Source: Bacillota bacterium
GTDB lineage: Bacteria > Bacillota > UBA4882 > UBA8346
Direction of reading: 5' to 3'
Length of the DNA: 49,569 nucleotides
NCBI GenBank assembly: GCA_023435225.1
Contig: JAEYRX010000003.1
Location: forward strand, 1-49,569
Shown: positions 41,713 through 49,569 of the stretch, one piece after another
Numbering within the stretch: position 1 is the first letter of the stretch
Layout: every line of letters begins with the position of its first letter
Translations under genes and position numbers: made by a program
The notes under the pieces: model-generated
Told to the model about the DNA's origin: nothing
Database searches by the model: none
Seen by the model: only the letters and a program-made list of their open reading frames with translations

Positions 41713-42919
41713 CTGAAACGCCCCTTTTCATCTTGGTCCCGTTCATTAACATATTCGTCCCATGGGTAATGATTCCCTCTCCATATTTATTTTTTAAGTC
41801 ATCAATTGCCGTTCCAAGTTTGCCTTTATTAAGGTCGGGCGGAAACAAAGCTAATTGCTCACCGGCAGTTACTGAAGGAATTAATGCGAATGCAGTGACC
41901 CCTATTCCTTTGAGCGCTTGTTTGTTCCAATGCCTAAAAAACAAATCCACCGCATTTTTAGCTATTTCAATTTCATTGGCGGTTGGGTTTGGCAATCGTT
42001 TATCAAATGTTTTCTTGGCTACCCCATAACTCTCAGTCTTAATTTTCAATCGAACTCCCTGGGACAATAACTTTCGTTCCCGTAACCGAAAAGCCACTTT
42101 TGAAGTAAGTTCCCAGATGATCCCCTCCAGTTGGTCACGGGATGAGATCCATTCCGGAAAAGTAGTTTCATGCCCCATTGATTTCTCCAACGGTAATTCA
42201 TCCAGTGGTATTACCGGCGAATGATCAATTCCCCGGGCGGCCAGATATATTTTGGAACCGTTTACCCCGAACATCATCCGGAGTTTTGCTTCCGGAACAG
42301 CTGATAAGTCGGCGAAAGTATTGATATTAAAAGACTTAAATACCTCAACTGTCTTCGGCCCAATCCCGGGGCAAATTTTAACCGGCTGGTTTGCTAAAAA
42401 AGAACCTACTTCTTCCGGTCGAACCTGGCACAAACCGTCAGGTTTTTTGTAATCGGAGGCTATTTTGGCCACTAGTTTATTCGGGGCAATCCCGATTGAA
42501 ATAGTCACTCCCAATTCCGACTTAACTTTGGCCTTAATCTCACGGGCCAGAGATTCCGGCTGGTCACTCTGATTGGTTAAATCCAAAAATACTTCATCGA
42601 TTGAGAATGGCTCGACTTTTCTGGTATATTTTAAATATATAGCTAATAACTTGGTGGAAAAGTCTATGTATTTAGGGATATCGACCGGAATAAAGATTCC
42701 GGACGGCAGCAAGGTTCTAGCCTCAAAAACCGGCATTCCGGCTTTAACTCCATGTTTTTTAGCTTCATAACTGGCAGCGGTAACAACTCCTTGCTGGATT
42801 GGTTGACCACAGACAACCACCGATTGCCCCCTTAAAAAAGGGTTGCAAGCTTGTTCAACCGAGGCAAAAAAAGCATCAGCATCAATATGAAATATTAAAC
42901 GGCCGACCCATTTATTCAT
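41663..42919 (-). CDS. dinB: DNA polymerase IV (Y family)
   Basis: 418 residues. Metal ligands are Asp13 (HIDADAFFASVE), Asp108 and Glu109 (FSIDEVFLDLT). The steric gate is Phe17/18. SIGIAPNKLVAKIASDYKKPDG and VCPGIGPKT-like fingers and thumb motifs follow, then a little-finger domain. Error-prone translesion synthesis is the family role. No clear beta-clamp motif is seen at the C-terminus, which has an unusual RGVSVEPRPIDDRNLRLFVL tail. It overlaps DUF72. Confidence 0.94.
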   Translation of the reverse strand: MNKWVGRLIFHIDADAFFASVEQACNPFLRGQSVVVCGQPIQQGVVTAASYEAKKHGVKAGMPVFEARTLLPSGIFIPVDIPKYIDFSTKLLAIYLKYTRKVEPFSIDEVFLDLTNQSDQPESLAREIKAKVKSELGVTISIGIAPNKLVAKIASDYKKPDGLCQVRPEEVGSFLANQPVKICPGIGPKTVEVFKSFNINTFADLSAVPEAKLRMMFGVNGSKIYLAARGIDHSPVIPLDELPLEKSMGHETTFPEWISSRDQLEGIIWELTSKVAFRLRERKLLSQGVRLKIKTESYGVAKKTFDKRLPNPTANEIEIAKNAVDLFFRHWNKQALKGIGVTAFALIPSVTAGEQLALFPPDLNKGKLGTAIDDLKNKYGEGIITHGTNMLMNGTKMKRGVSVEPRPIDDRNLRLFVL

Positions 42920-43014
42920 CGTAAATGTTCCTTATACAAACGTATGTTCGGTTAGATAATAAAATTATACCATCCTTTAGATATTTGAACAATACCCAAG
43001 AATGGCTTATAAGT

Positions 43015-43215
43015 TTACTTTCTTTTCAACTCATTTATCGTTTTTTCTAAAATTTCGCCCTCTTCTATGCTGGAAAAAGGTAGTTGCTTAATAGTTATCC
43101 GGTTATTTTCAAACCGGGCTTCAAAATGAGCGCCTGGTTCAAGACCCGCTTCTTTAATCAGCGTATCGGGAAGCGGTAATTGATTGTCTTCTTTTAACTC
43201 TAATATATAGTCCAT
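43015..43215 (-). CDS. AbrB/MazE-like small DNA-binding protein
   Basis: About 66 residues with a SpoVT/AbrB-type swapped hairpin. LPLPDTLIKEAGLEPGAHFEARFENNRITI is the family core, followed by a short acidic C-terminal helix. ATG 43215 is chosen with AAGGGATGG upstream; the frame also has an ATG three codons earlier that overlaps that site. It may be an antitoxin without a neighbouring toxin, or a transition-state regulator. Confidence 0.8.
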   Translation of the reverse strand: MDYILELKEDNQLPLPDTLIKEAGLEPGAHFEARFENNRITIKQLPFSSIEEGEILEKTINELKRK

Positions 43216-43272
43216 TCTAGCCATCCCTTCTTTTATATTGTCGAGGCAAATCTACAAACCTAAAATATTTAT

Positions 43273-43395
<123 letters not shown>

Positions 43396-43414
43396 AAATC
43401 TTTTTCTGCAAGAA

Positions 43415-43861
43415 TTAGTGCAAAATCCGGTTATACTTTTTGATAAACCAGCCGGTGGTAATCCCATAAACAAGGTTTGGCCCCAAATAAAGTAAACTCA
43501 CTAAAGGTTCGGCATTTTCCTTTATTGATGAAAAAGTTGGCCTTAGCATGCTATAACAGATTAAAAATATCCCCAGTCCAAATGCTAGAGCTTTTAACAC
43601 CAGGAAGCTTGTCCCGTACCTTTTCAGAACATAAAAAATAGCTACCCCAAATAGAGCTGCAAGAAAATTGTCAATGACCATACCAATAGCTACTCCTGCC
43701 GGTGTTTTCACCGAATTAGAGTTAAGTACAATCCCGGCACAAAAATGGATAAAGGTATATTTAAACATTCCCACCCAATAGAAACTCCAGGTTAGAATCT
43801 CTTTAATAATATTTCCAACCGCTCCGGCTAATCCTCCAAAAATAAGTTCGTCTTTTGGCAT
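43415..43861 (-). CDS. Small four-helix membrane protein, unknown
   Basis: 148 residues with about four membrane helices. The glycine-rich first segment (GGLAGAVGNIIKEILTWSFYW) and the GVAIGMVIDNFLAALFGVAIF segment are typical of an unnamed family found in several Bacillota. No enzymatic motif is seen. AAGGAC precedes the ATG. It is divergent from the alkA remnant. Confidence 0.7.
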   Translation of the reverse strand: MPKDELIFGGLAGAVGNIIKEILTWSFYWVGMFKYTFIHFCAGIVLNSNSVKTPAGVAIGMVIDNFLAALFGVAIFYVLKRYGTSFLVLKALAFGLGIFLICYSMLRPTFSSIKENAEPLVSLLYLGPNLVYGITTGWFIKKYNRILH

Positions 43862-43939
43862 TATAGTCCTTATTATGTTGATTTTATCTAGGTTACCCCA
43901 GAAATAATTAATTTATTACATTGTGGAAAACCTAATAAA

Positions 43940-43968
43940 ATGAGAAAATAAATTTACTTCATTCTATA
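43940..43968. repeat. Family B terminus (partial copy)
   Basis: AAATTTACTTCATTCTATAT (43950-43968, plus flank) matches the 3' arm of family B (291-308) with one change. The matching left arm is absent. The copy stops exactly where the alkA-like coding sequence starts. Confidence 0.6.
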
Positions 43969-44160
43969 TTGAACGACTTGGGCTTAAAAAGAGCTATCCA
44001 ATGGCTTTACGGGTTAAAGACCGTCCCGGCCGAAAGGACCATGAAAATCTTGGGTAAAAAATGGGCTCCTTACCGGACGGTTGCTTCGCTTTACTTGTGG
44101 GAGATTGTGAACCGGAGATTAATCAAGGGGAAACCGGAAGAATTGGAACATTTGCCTTAA
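43969..44160 (+). pseudogene. C-terminal remnant of AlkA-type DNA glycosylase
   Basis: The 63-codon frame starts inside the family B junction and reads NDLGLKRAIQWLYGLK... through KKWAPYRTVASLYLWEI. This is the last quarter of HhH-GPD 3-methyladenine DNA glycosylase II (AlkA), where KWxPYRxVAxxYLW is diagnostic. The catalytic Asp sits before this segment and is missing, as are the N-terminal and HhH parts. The TTG could be read as a start but no ribosome binding site is present. The upstream 100 bp carry no alkA sequence. The rest was deleted or displaced. Confidence 0.8.
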
Positions 44161-44241
44161 GTTTCAAGTTCATTAAAAGGCCAACTACTGGGTTGACTTA
44201 AGTTAAAAATTTAGGTACAATCAAATCAACAAATATAAACT

Positions 44242-44316
44242 AACTCGTATTACTGGCGGATAAAGTGGATTACCACGAGGGAATACGGGAATTGATTTTA
44301 GCCGGCCGCCTGGGCA
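44242..44316 (+). promoter_or_regulatory. ZTP (pfl motif) riboswitch
   Basis: Stem P1 halves CTCGTATT and AATACGGG flank ACTGGCGG and GTGGATTACCAC with GAGGG; the 3' domain carries the diagnostic GCCGGCCGCCTGGGCA. These are the conserved segments of the ZTP riboswitch, which senses AICAR (ZMP/ZTP) and was first named for its position upstream of pyruvate formate-lyase genes. It overlaps a terminator and lies 125 bp before pflB, so ligand binding should turn pfl on. Confidence 0.9.
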
Positions 44317-44340
44317 CACTATATGCCCGGGCGGCTTTTA
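44305..44340 (+). terminator. Riboswitch-controlled terminator before pflB
   Basis: GCCGCCTGGGCA (44305-44316) pairs perfectly with TGCCCGGGCGGC (44324-44335), with one G-U pair, followed by TTTTATATT. Its left arm is the pseudoknot strand of the ZTP aptamer, the usual switching arrangement. Confidence 0.85.
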
Positions 44341-44360
44341 TATTAATAAAGGAAATCTCA

Positions 44361-44445
44361 AATTTCATTCAAGTGCAACTATAATTTGCGCTCCCAACTT
44401 GCTTCGCGGCGTTCCGCGCAAAAGTTGCACTATATGAATGAAACT
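44361..44445 (+). repeat. Multi-tier hairpin between riboswitch and pflB
   Basis: TTTCATTCAAGTGCAACT (44363-44380) pairs imperfectly with AGTTGCACTATATGAATGAAA (44423-44443). Inside are TGCGC/GCGCA and CGCGGCGTTCCGCG. The inner GC-rich part differs from the AT-rich flank. No U-run is present. It is transcribed between the riboswitch terminator and the pflB start. Confidence 0.65.
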
Positions 44446-44466
44446 TGATATTAAGGGGGTTTTATC

Positions 44467-46686
44467 ATGGATGCATGGCGTAATTTTCAAGGTAAGGTTT
44501 GGCGGAACCGGATTGATGTGGCGGAGTTTGTAAAGGAAAACTATCAGCCATATTATGGTCCGGCGGAGTTTTTAAAAGGCTCTTCTGAAAAGACGAGCCG
44601 GATCTGGAAAAGATGTTTGGAATTAATGGAAGAAGAACGGGCCGCCGGTGGCGTGTTGGAGATCGACACCCGGCGGGTGGCCGGGATTACAGCTTGGCCT
44701 CCCGGATATATTGATAAAGAAGCTGAAGTTATCGTCGGTTTGCAAACCGACAAACCATTAAAAAGAATGGTTAATCCCTGGGGCGGCTGGCGAATGGTCG
44801 AGGCGGCTTGTGAAGCGCGTAATATTAAACCGGACTCGAATATGGCCAAGATATTTACCCGTTACCGCCGGACCCAAAATGAAGCTATCTTTAGGATTTA
44901 TACTCCGGTAATGCGTCAAGCCCGAAAAATCGGCATTATCACCGGTCTTCCGGATGCTTACGGCCGAGGGCGGCTAATCGGAGATTACCGCCGGGTAGCC
45001 CTTTACGGTACGGATTTTTTAATGGCGGAAAAACGCAACGACCTTTACGCTCTTGATAATGTTGATGATACTACTATTCATTTACGGGAAGATATAGCCG
45101 ACCAAGTCCGGGCATTGGAAAGAATGGCTGAACTCGGTAAAGCTTATGGCTGTGACATCTCCCGTCCGGCTATTAATGCCCGGGAAGCGGTGCAATGGCT
45201 ATATATGGCCTTTTTATGCGCGGTTAAGGAACAGAATGGCGCTGCTATGTCTTTTGGCCATACCAGTCCGTTTCTGGATATTTATATCCAGCGTGATCTG
45301 GCCGAAGGAACAATCACCGAAGAAGAAGCGCAGGAACTAATCGACCAATTGGTGATAAAACTACGTTTAGTTCGACATCTACGCACTCCGGAATATGATC
45401 AATTATTCGCCGGTGATCCTACTTGGATTACGGAAGCTTTGGGAGGTATGGGCGAAGATGGCCGTCCATTAGTAACAAGGACGGATTATCGTTGGCTACA
45501 AACTTTGAAAAATCTAGGCCCGGCTCCGGAACCAAATCTTACGGTGCTTCACAGCCCCCGTTTACCAAAAAATTTTCGGAATTTCTGCGCGCAACTGGCT
45601 ATCGAAACCTCGGCGCTGCAGTTTGAAAACGATGAATTAATGCGCCCGGTTTTCGGTGATGATTATGGTATTTCTTGTTGTGTCTCCGCCACCAGGGTAG
45701 GTCAGGATATGCAATTCTTTGGCGCCAGAGTCAACTTGGTCAAAGCCCTCTTACTGGCTATCAATGGTGGTAAAGATGAGATAACCGGTGAAGAGGTATT
45801 GGAGGTTCCGGAATTAACCGGTGAATATTTAGATTGGGATGAAGTATGGAATAATTATGAACGGGTTTTAACCTGGTTATCGGTGTTATATAGCCGGACC
45901 ATGAACTGTATTCACTATATGCATGATAAATACAATTATGAACGGGTTCAAATGGCCTTAATAGATTCCAATCCCCACCGTCATATGGCGTTTGGAGCAG
46001 CCGGCTTATCGGTGGTTGCTGATTCTCTTAGCGCCATTCGTTATGGAAGAGTCAAAACAATCCGGGATGAATCCGGTATTGTGAAAGAGTTTCAGGTTGA
46101 GGGTGATTTCCCTTTTTATGGCAATGATGATGACCGGGTCGACGGTTTAGCAGTAAGAGTAATCCGATATTTCTATACTTCCCTTGCCGGACAGCCGATA
46201 TATAGGAATGCAGTTCCTACCCTTTCTATCTTGACGATTACTTCCAATGTAGTCTATGGTAAAAAAACCGGTCCGACTCCCGACGGCCGTTTGGCTGGTA
46301 AACCATTTGCTCCCGGAGCCAACCCAATGCACGGCCGGGAAAAAACCGGTGTGGTAGCAGCTATGCGTTCGGTTGCCAAACTGCCTTATGATATTTGCCG
46401 GGACGGGATCTCTTATACTTTTTCCATTACGCCGCGTGCCCTAGGAAGCAATCAGGAAGAACGAATTAAAAATCTATTAAGTTTGATTGACGGTTATTTC
46501 GCCTCGGCAGGTCACCATATCAATGTCAATGTTTACAGCCGGGAGACTTTAATTGATGCCATGGACCATCCGGAGCTTTATCCTAATTTAACAATTCGCG
46601 TGTCAGGTTATGCCGTCCATTTTATTAAACTAAGCCGGGAACAACAGCTTGAAGTGATTGAAAGAACGATATATGAGAGAATGTAA
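44467..46686 (+). CDS. pflB: Pyruvate formate-lyase (glycyl-radical enzyme)
   Basis: 739 residues. The tandem Cys404-Cys405 in GISCCVSAT and the glycyl-radical site Gly714 in RVSGYAV are both typical of true PflB, not diol dehydratase or choline lyase. PNLTVLHSPRLP and PTPDGRLAGKPFAPGANPMHGRE are family signatures. It converts pyruvate and CoA to acetyl-CoA and formate in anaerobic fermentation. AAGGGGG lies 10 nt before the ATG. It precedes pflA, and a ZTP riboswitch is upstream. Confidence 0.96.
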   Translation: MDAWRNFQGKVWRNRIDVAEFVKENYQPYYGPAEFLKGSSEKTSRIWKRCLELMEEERAAGGVLEIDTRRVAGITAWPPGYIDKEAEVIVGLQTDKPLKRMVNPWGGWRMVEAACEARNIKPDSNMAKIFTRYRRTQNEAIFRIYTPVMRQARKIGIITGLPDAYGRGRLIGDYRRVALYGTDFLMAEKRNDLYALDNVDDTTIHLREDIADQVRALERMAELGKAYGCDISRPAINAREAVQWLYMAFLCAVKEQNGAAMSFGHTSPFLDIYIQRDLAEGTITEEEAQELIDQLVIKLRLVRHLRTPEYDQLFAGDPTWITEALGGMGEDGRPLVTRTDYRWLQTLKNLGPAPEPNLTVLHSPRLPKNFRNFCAQLAIETSALQFENDELMRPVFGDDYGISCCVSATRVGQDMQFFGARVNLVKALLLAINGGKDEITGEEVLEVPELTGEYLDWDEVWNNYERVLTWLSVLYSRTMNCIHYMHDKYNYERVQMALIDSNPHRHMAFGAAGLSVVADSLSAIRYGRVKTIRDESGIVKEFQVEGDFPFYGNDDDRVDGLAVRVIRYFYTSLAGQPIYRNAVPTLSILTITSNVVYGKKTGPTPDGRLAGKPFAPGANPMHGREKTGVVAAMRSVAKLPYDICRDGISYTFSITPRALGSNQEERIKNLLSLIDGYFASAGHHINVNVYSRETLIDAMDHPELYPNLTIRVSGYAVHFIKLSREQQLEVIERTIYERM

Positions 46687-46701
46687 GAATTTAAAAAAAA
46701 T

Positions 46702-46728
46702 TAGCCACAGAGACAAAGAGGCGCAGAG
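46702..46728 (+). repeat. Half copy of CACAGAG repeat between pflB and pflA
   Basis: TTAGCCACAGAGACAAAGAGG, followed by CGCAGAGA, resembles one arm of the CACAGAG palindrome at 43273. The opposing arm is missing. It sits immediately before the pflA ATG, and its AAGAGG is the only candidate ribosome binding sequence for pflA. Confidence 0.65.
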
Positions 46729-46729
46729 A

Positions 46730-47470
46730 ATGAATCAAATAGGGCGGATACAGCAAATACAAAGTTTTAGTACGTTTGATGGACCGGGTACCAGATGTGT
46801 AGTGTTTACGCAGGGGTGTCCCCTGGGTTGCCTTTTCTGCCACAACCCTGATTCCTGGGATTTTAATGCCGGAGAGGAACTGGATGTCGAGAGGTTAATG
46901 CGGCGGCTGGAACGATACCGTCCTTTTCTCCAAACTCCCGGTTTGACTATTAGTGGCGGCGAACCTTTAGCCCAACCTGATTTTGTTTTAGAGTTAATTA
47001 AAGAAGCCAAATCCGAAGGTTGGCATGTCGCCATAGACACTTCAGGTTGGGGCCCGCGCCCTAATTTTGAAAAGATAACTCAAATAGCAGACTTGATTAT
47101 TTTTTCTATCAAACATCCATTAGACCCCAAATCGCTGGCGCCTAATTGTAATCTCCAAAATATCCTTGAAAACTGGCGTACCTTGGCCACTCTAAAAACT
47201 CCGGTATGGTTACGTTATGTCTTGATTCCTGGTTGGACTGATGATCCGGAAACCTTAAAAAAATTAGGAGAAGTCGCTAATGAACTACCGAACTTAGAGC
47301 GATTGGAAGTTTTACCTTTTAATAATTTAGCTTCGGAAAAGTGGGTCAAATGTGGCAAAGAGAGTCCTTTTTTTAAAGATATCAAAATCAAAGTTACGGA
47401 AGAAGAAATAATTTCAGCTGAAAAGATGATTGGTTGGGCACATCAAGAGAAAATAGAAAAAAACCTTTAA
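46730..47470 (+). CDS. pflA: Pyruvate formate-lyase activating enzyme
   Basis: 246 residues of the radical-SAM family. Cys30, Cys34 and Cys37 (GCPLGCLFCHNPDSW) form CxxxCxxC for the 4Fe-4S cluster. TISGGEPLAQPDF is the SAM-binding GGE region, and WLRYVLIPGWTDD follows. It makes the glycyl radical on PflB using SAM. I start at ATG 46730 because this matches the usual family N-terminus; 24 codons upstream are in frame but derive from the repeat and the pflB end. Confidence 0.94.
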   Translation: MNQIGRIQQIQSFSTFDGPGTRCVVFTQGCPLGCLFCHNPDSWDFNAGEELDVERLMRRLERYRPFLQTPGLTISGGEPLAQPDFVLELIKEAKSEGWHVAIDTSGWGPRPNFEKITQIADLIIFSIKHPLDPKSLAPNCNLQNILENWRTLATLKTPVWLRYVLIPGWTDDPETLKKLGEVANELPNLERLEVLPFNNLASEKWVKCGKESPFFKDIKIKVTEEEIISAEKMIGWAHQEKIEKNL

Positions 47471-47551
47471 TATAAAATAAACTTTCATCCAGTATTGTAA
47501 AACGATTAAATATTTGGGATTAACTGCCGATATTTATATCGGGGTGATTTC

Positions 47552-47701
47552 ATGAGTAAAAAAGAGCTGATAAAACGAGTAAAGTTAGCTAAAAAAAGAC
47601 TCACCAAGGAGTATAGATCAAAAGGATCTACTGATAAAAGGATTTTTGAATTAACCCTTGAAATAGATGAAATGCTTAATAGACTAATGAAATTTGTTTA
47701 G
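47552..47701 (+). CDS. Spo0E-like aspartyl-phosphatase mini-protein
   Basis: 49 residues. The C-terminal half FELTLEIDEMLNRLMKFV fits the Spo0E family, whose core is a helix with S(Q/L)xLD and a following hydrophobic run. The canonical Ser is replaced by Thr. The N-terminal half is very basic (KKELIKRVKLAKKRLTKEY). Such proteins dephosphorylate Spo0A and hold back sporulation. GGGGTGAT precedes the ATG. A perfect palindrome begins at the stop codon. It is below the length many gene finders accept. Confidence 0.65.
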   Translation: MSKKELIKRVKLAKKRLTKEYRSKGSTDKRIFELTLEIDEMLNRLMKFV

Positions 47702-47799
47702 GGAAGCGCTGATTAATCCGATTTTGTGCGAGCAAATATGCGGTATTAGGCATTTTACGAAGCACAAAATCGTCACTTATTCAATTAATCAGCGCTTCC
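47702..47799. repeat. Perfect two-tier palindrome after Spo0E-like gene
   Basis: GGAAGCGCTGATTAAT (47702-47717) pairs perfectly with 47784-47799, and CGATTTTGTGC (47719-47729) with GCACAAAATCG (47762-47772). The loop is about 32 nt. It looks like a small MITE or IS relic. A frame across it (47694-47972), with a hydrophobic stretch but no ribosome binding site, is not called a gene. The rest of the gap to 48045 is empty. Confidence 0.7.
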
Positions 47800-48045
47800 T
47801 TAGAAGAATTACTTTTTCTTTCAAATACTTTATTATTTATCGATATCTCGCCGGTATTATAGGCGGGATTATTACATTTTCAGGGCTTAACATATATTTC
47901 ATTGTAATGCCTGTTAGAATACAATATAATGTGAAAGAACAAATCAAAACAGTTAAATTTATTTCCTTCTAGACAAAGGATCCAGTATCCCCCACATTGG
48001 TTTTATAAACCTAAATAAAAATCAGTAAAATTCCAGGAGGTAATC

Positions 48046-49416
48046 ATGGAATCATTGAATCATGCCGTAATGTATTTCCTCAGTTTCAAATCCTATGTAG
48101 TATTACCGGTTATCATCTTTATCCTGGCTATGATTTTCCGGATTAATTTTCAAACCGCTGTAAAATCAGCGCTTCGTATCGGCATCGGTTTTATCGGAAT
48201 TTTTATGGTCTTTGATTACTTCGTTAAATTAATTACCCCGGTTGTCCAGGCTTTAATCGAAAGAACCGGCTTGCACTTTAATGTGTTGGACGTTGGTTGG
48301 CCGCCGCTGGCCGGCATATCATGGGGTTTCAAATTAGTTCCGGTATTATTGATATTATTTATAGGTATAAATATAATCATGTTGGTATTAAAACTTACCA
48401 AAGCAGTTGACATTGATATTTGGAATTATTGGCATGTAATTTTAGTCTCTGTTATGGTCTATCATTTAACCTCAAATGTTTTATTAACAGTTGTCGTTTC
48501 GTCCATAGCTTTTATCCTGGTTCTAAAGTTAGCTGAATGGAGCGCGCCGATGGTTAACAAATTTTCAGGCATGAATGGGATTTGCATCCCTCACCTGGCG
48601 GCTCTTACCTATTTACCTTTAGCTGTCCTGGGAAATAAACTTATCGATAAGGTTCCTTATTTAAATAAAATTGATGCCAATCCGGAAAAAATCCAACAGA
48701 AACTGGGTTTGCTCGGAGAACCTATGATGTTGGGACTGATAATGGGAGCTGCTCTGGGTATTGGGGGAGGTTATGATATTAAGCAAATCTTTGATCTGGC
48801 CTTTTGTTTTGCAGCAGTAATATTTATCTTGCCTATTATGTGCGGGATTTTGGGGTCGGCATTGATTCCGATCTCGGAAGGTATGAAGAACTTTATTACT
48901 AAAAACTTCCCCACTTTGGGTGAAACATATATCGGCCTGGATGTGGCCGTTCTTTTCGGTTCTCCCTCGGTAATAGTAACCACCCTGTTGCTTATCCCGG
49001 TTTCCTTGATACTGGCTTTCATTCTTCCGGGTATTAACTTCATACCCTTGGGTGATCTCTCAAACATAATGGTTATTGTGGCTTTCATTTGTATTATTAC
49101 TAAAGGAAATATCATCCGTTCTTTTTTAATCAGCGTTCCCATTATAACCGGAATTTTATATATGTCCTCCAATTTAGCTGAATTTTACACTAATATGGCT
49201 GCTTCAGCCAATTATCAAATAACCGGTTACAAAGGTATATTCACCAGCTTTTTAGATGGGGGTAATTTATTTAGGGGTTGGATTCTGAAATTGGTCTCCG
49301 GAAACTTAATCGCACTTTTATTAATTCCGATTGTCATTGGTTTAATTTATTTGACATGGAGAGAAACTGCTAAAAGGAATAACTCGAAAATTAAGGAAAG
49401 TTCTTTAAATATGTAA
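48046..49416 (+). CDS. Galactitol-type PTS EIIC permease, lone
   Basis: 456 residues with about ten membrane helices, PTS galactitol (Gat) family IIC. GWPPLAGISWGFKLVPVLLI and LGEPMMLGLIMG, and FLDGGNLFRGWILK near the C-terminus, match the family. AGGAGGT precedes the ATG. No IIA or IIB gene is next to it, and the only sequence downstream is an IS end, so partners may be elsewhere or lost. Some GatC-like proteins act alone as uncharacterised transporters; the substrate is open. Confidence 0.85.
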   Translation: MESLNHAVMYFLSFKSYVVLPVIIFILAMIFRINFQTAVKSALRIGIGFIGIFMVFDYFVKLITPVVQALIERTGLHFNVLDVGWPPLAGISWGFKLVPVLLILFIGINIIMLVLKLTKAVDIDIWNYWHVILVSVMVYHLTSNVLLTVVVSSIAFILVLKLAEWSAPMVNKFSGMNGICIPHLAALTYLPLAVLGNKLIDKVPYLNKIDANPEKIQQKLGLLGEPMMLGLIMGAALGIGGGYDIKQIFDLAFCFAAVIFILPIMCGILGSALIPISEGMKNFITKNFPTLGETYIGLDVAVLFGSPSVIVTTLLLIPVSLILAFILPGINFIPLGDLSNIMVIVAFICIITKGNIIRSFLISVPIITGILYMSSNLAEFYTNMAASANYQITGYKGIFTSFLDGGNLFRGWILKLVSGNLIALLLIPIVIGLIYLTWRETAKRNNSKIKESSLNM

Positions 49417-49446
49417 ATAAATTTAAATAGTATTTAAACTCAAAAA

Positions 49447-49569
49447 GGGGCTGTTGCAAAAATAAATAACAACCGGATGCCCTCATCTCCACCAGGCCCT
49501 AAAGGACCTGGCTAGGCATATAAAACCATTCTCAAGCCCCATGAATGGGGCTGGGTAAATACTTCGAAG
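49447..49569. mobile_element. Insertion-sequence end, cut by the window edge
   Basis: GGGGCTGTTGCAAAA (49447-49461) matches the terminal inverted repeat type of IS1182/IS4-like elements. Following sequence has two hairpins, CCAGG...CCTGG (49493-49512) and AGCCCC/GGGGCT (49535-49552). No transposase start is visible before the edge. Family assignment from the terminus only. Confidence 0.55.

Noticed and set aside
47694..47972. 92-codon plus-strand ORF with hydrophobic part
   Set aside because: Its first third is the palindrome, and no ribosome binding site precedes any start. The later part may be decayed coding sequence but is not identifiable.

Overview
The window looks like a low-GC, spore-forming, anaerobic Bacillota (Clostridia or Limnochordia-like grade). 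The signs are strong purine-rich ribosome binding sites with many TTG and GTG starts, a valine T-box leader, a ZTP riboswitch, a SleB-type cortex hydrolase, a Spo0E-like mini-protein and pyruvate formate-lyase. None of the three exported solute-binding proteins has a clear lipobox cysteine, which fits a diderm (outer-membrane) Firmicute better than a classical Gram-positive; this is inference.

Layout. 1-1.7 kb: a pile-up of interspersed palindromic repeats and one small, very acidic ORF. 1.7-6.9 kb: the TldE/TldD protease pair, a degenerate AdoMet-decarboxylase-like protein and a beta-CASP nuclease. 7-10.2 kb: tRNA-Pro(CGG) with a consensus promoter and terminator, then pyrimidine-nucleoside phosphorylase and phosphopentomutase. 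10.3-13.4 kb: an overlapping pair of TRAP-type binding protein and membrane GGDEF-EAL protein. 13.8-15.6 kb: a phosphate-transport pair (PhoU-like DUF47 and Pit). 15.6-18.7 kb: valS with its T-box. 18.9-22.7 kb: methyltransferase, glycolipid-type glycosyltransferase, metallo-beta-lactamase protein and a zinc-ribbon membrane protein. 22.8-31.3 kb: PilZ protein, response regulator, a sugar ABC transporter with two binding proteins but no ATPase, and a membrane histidine kinase. 31.4-35.9 kb: iron-sulfur flavoprotein, fabG, amino-acid racemase, rarA and an orphan HicB. 36-43.9 kb: SleB hydrolase, a secreted unknown, a CheY-like receiver, a small starch-binding-type module, glnS, DUF72, dinB, an AbrB-like protein and a 4-TM unknown. 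44-49.4 kb: an alkA remnant, ZTP riboswitch, pflB-pflA, the Spo0E-like gene and a lone galactitol-type PTS IIC. An insertion-sequence end is cut by the right edge.

Working together. Cyclic-di-GMP signalling (GGDEF-EAL plus PilZ) sits beside sugar sensing (kinase, regulator, transporter). PflB/PflA make formate under ZTP control, coupling fermentation to one-carbon/purine status. Pdp and DeoB salvage nucleosides.

The most unusual feature lies between genes. At least ten gaps hold inverted repeats, many built from tandem 7-bp units (for example TCAATTC/G, AGGAGTC, AACTAAT), several shared between distant loci. Four further interspersed families (called A-D here) also recur. Some copies supply stop codons or abut a truncated gene.
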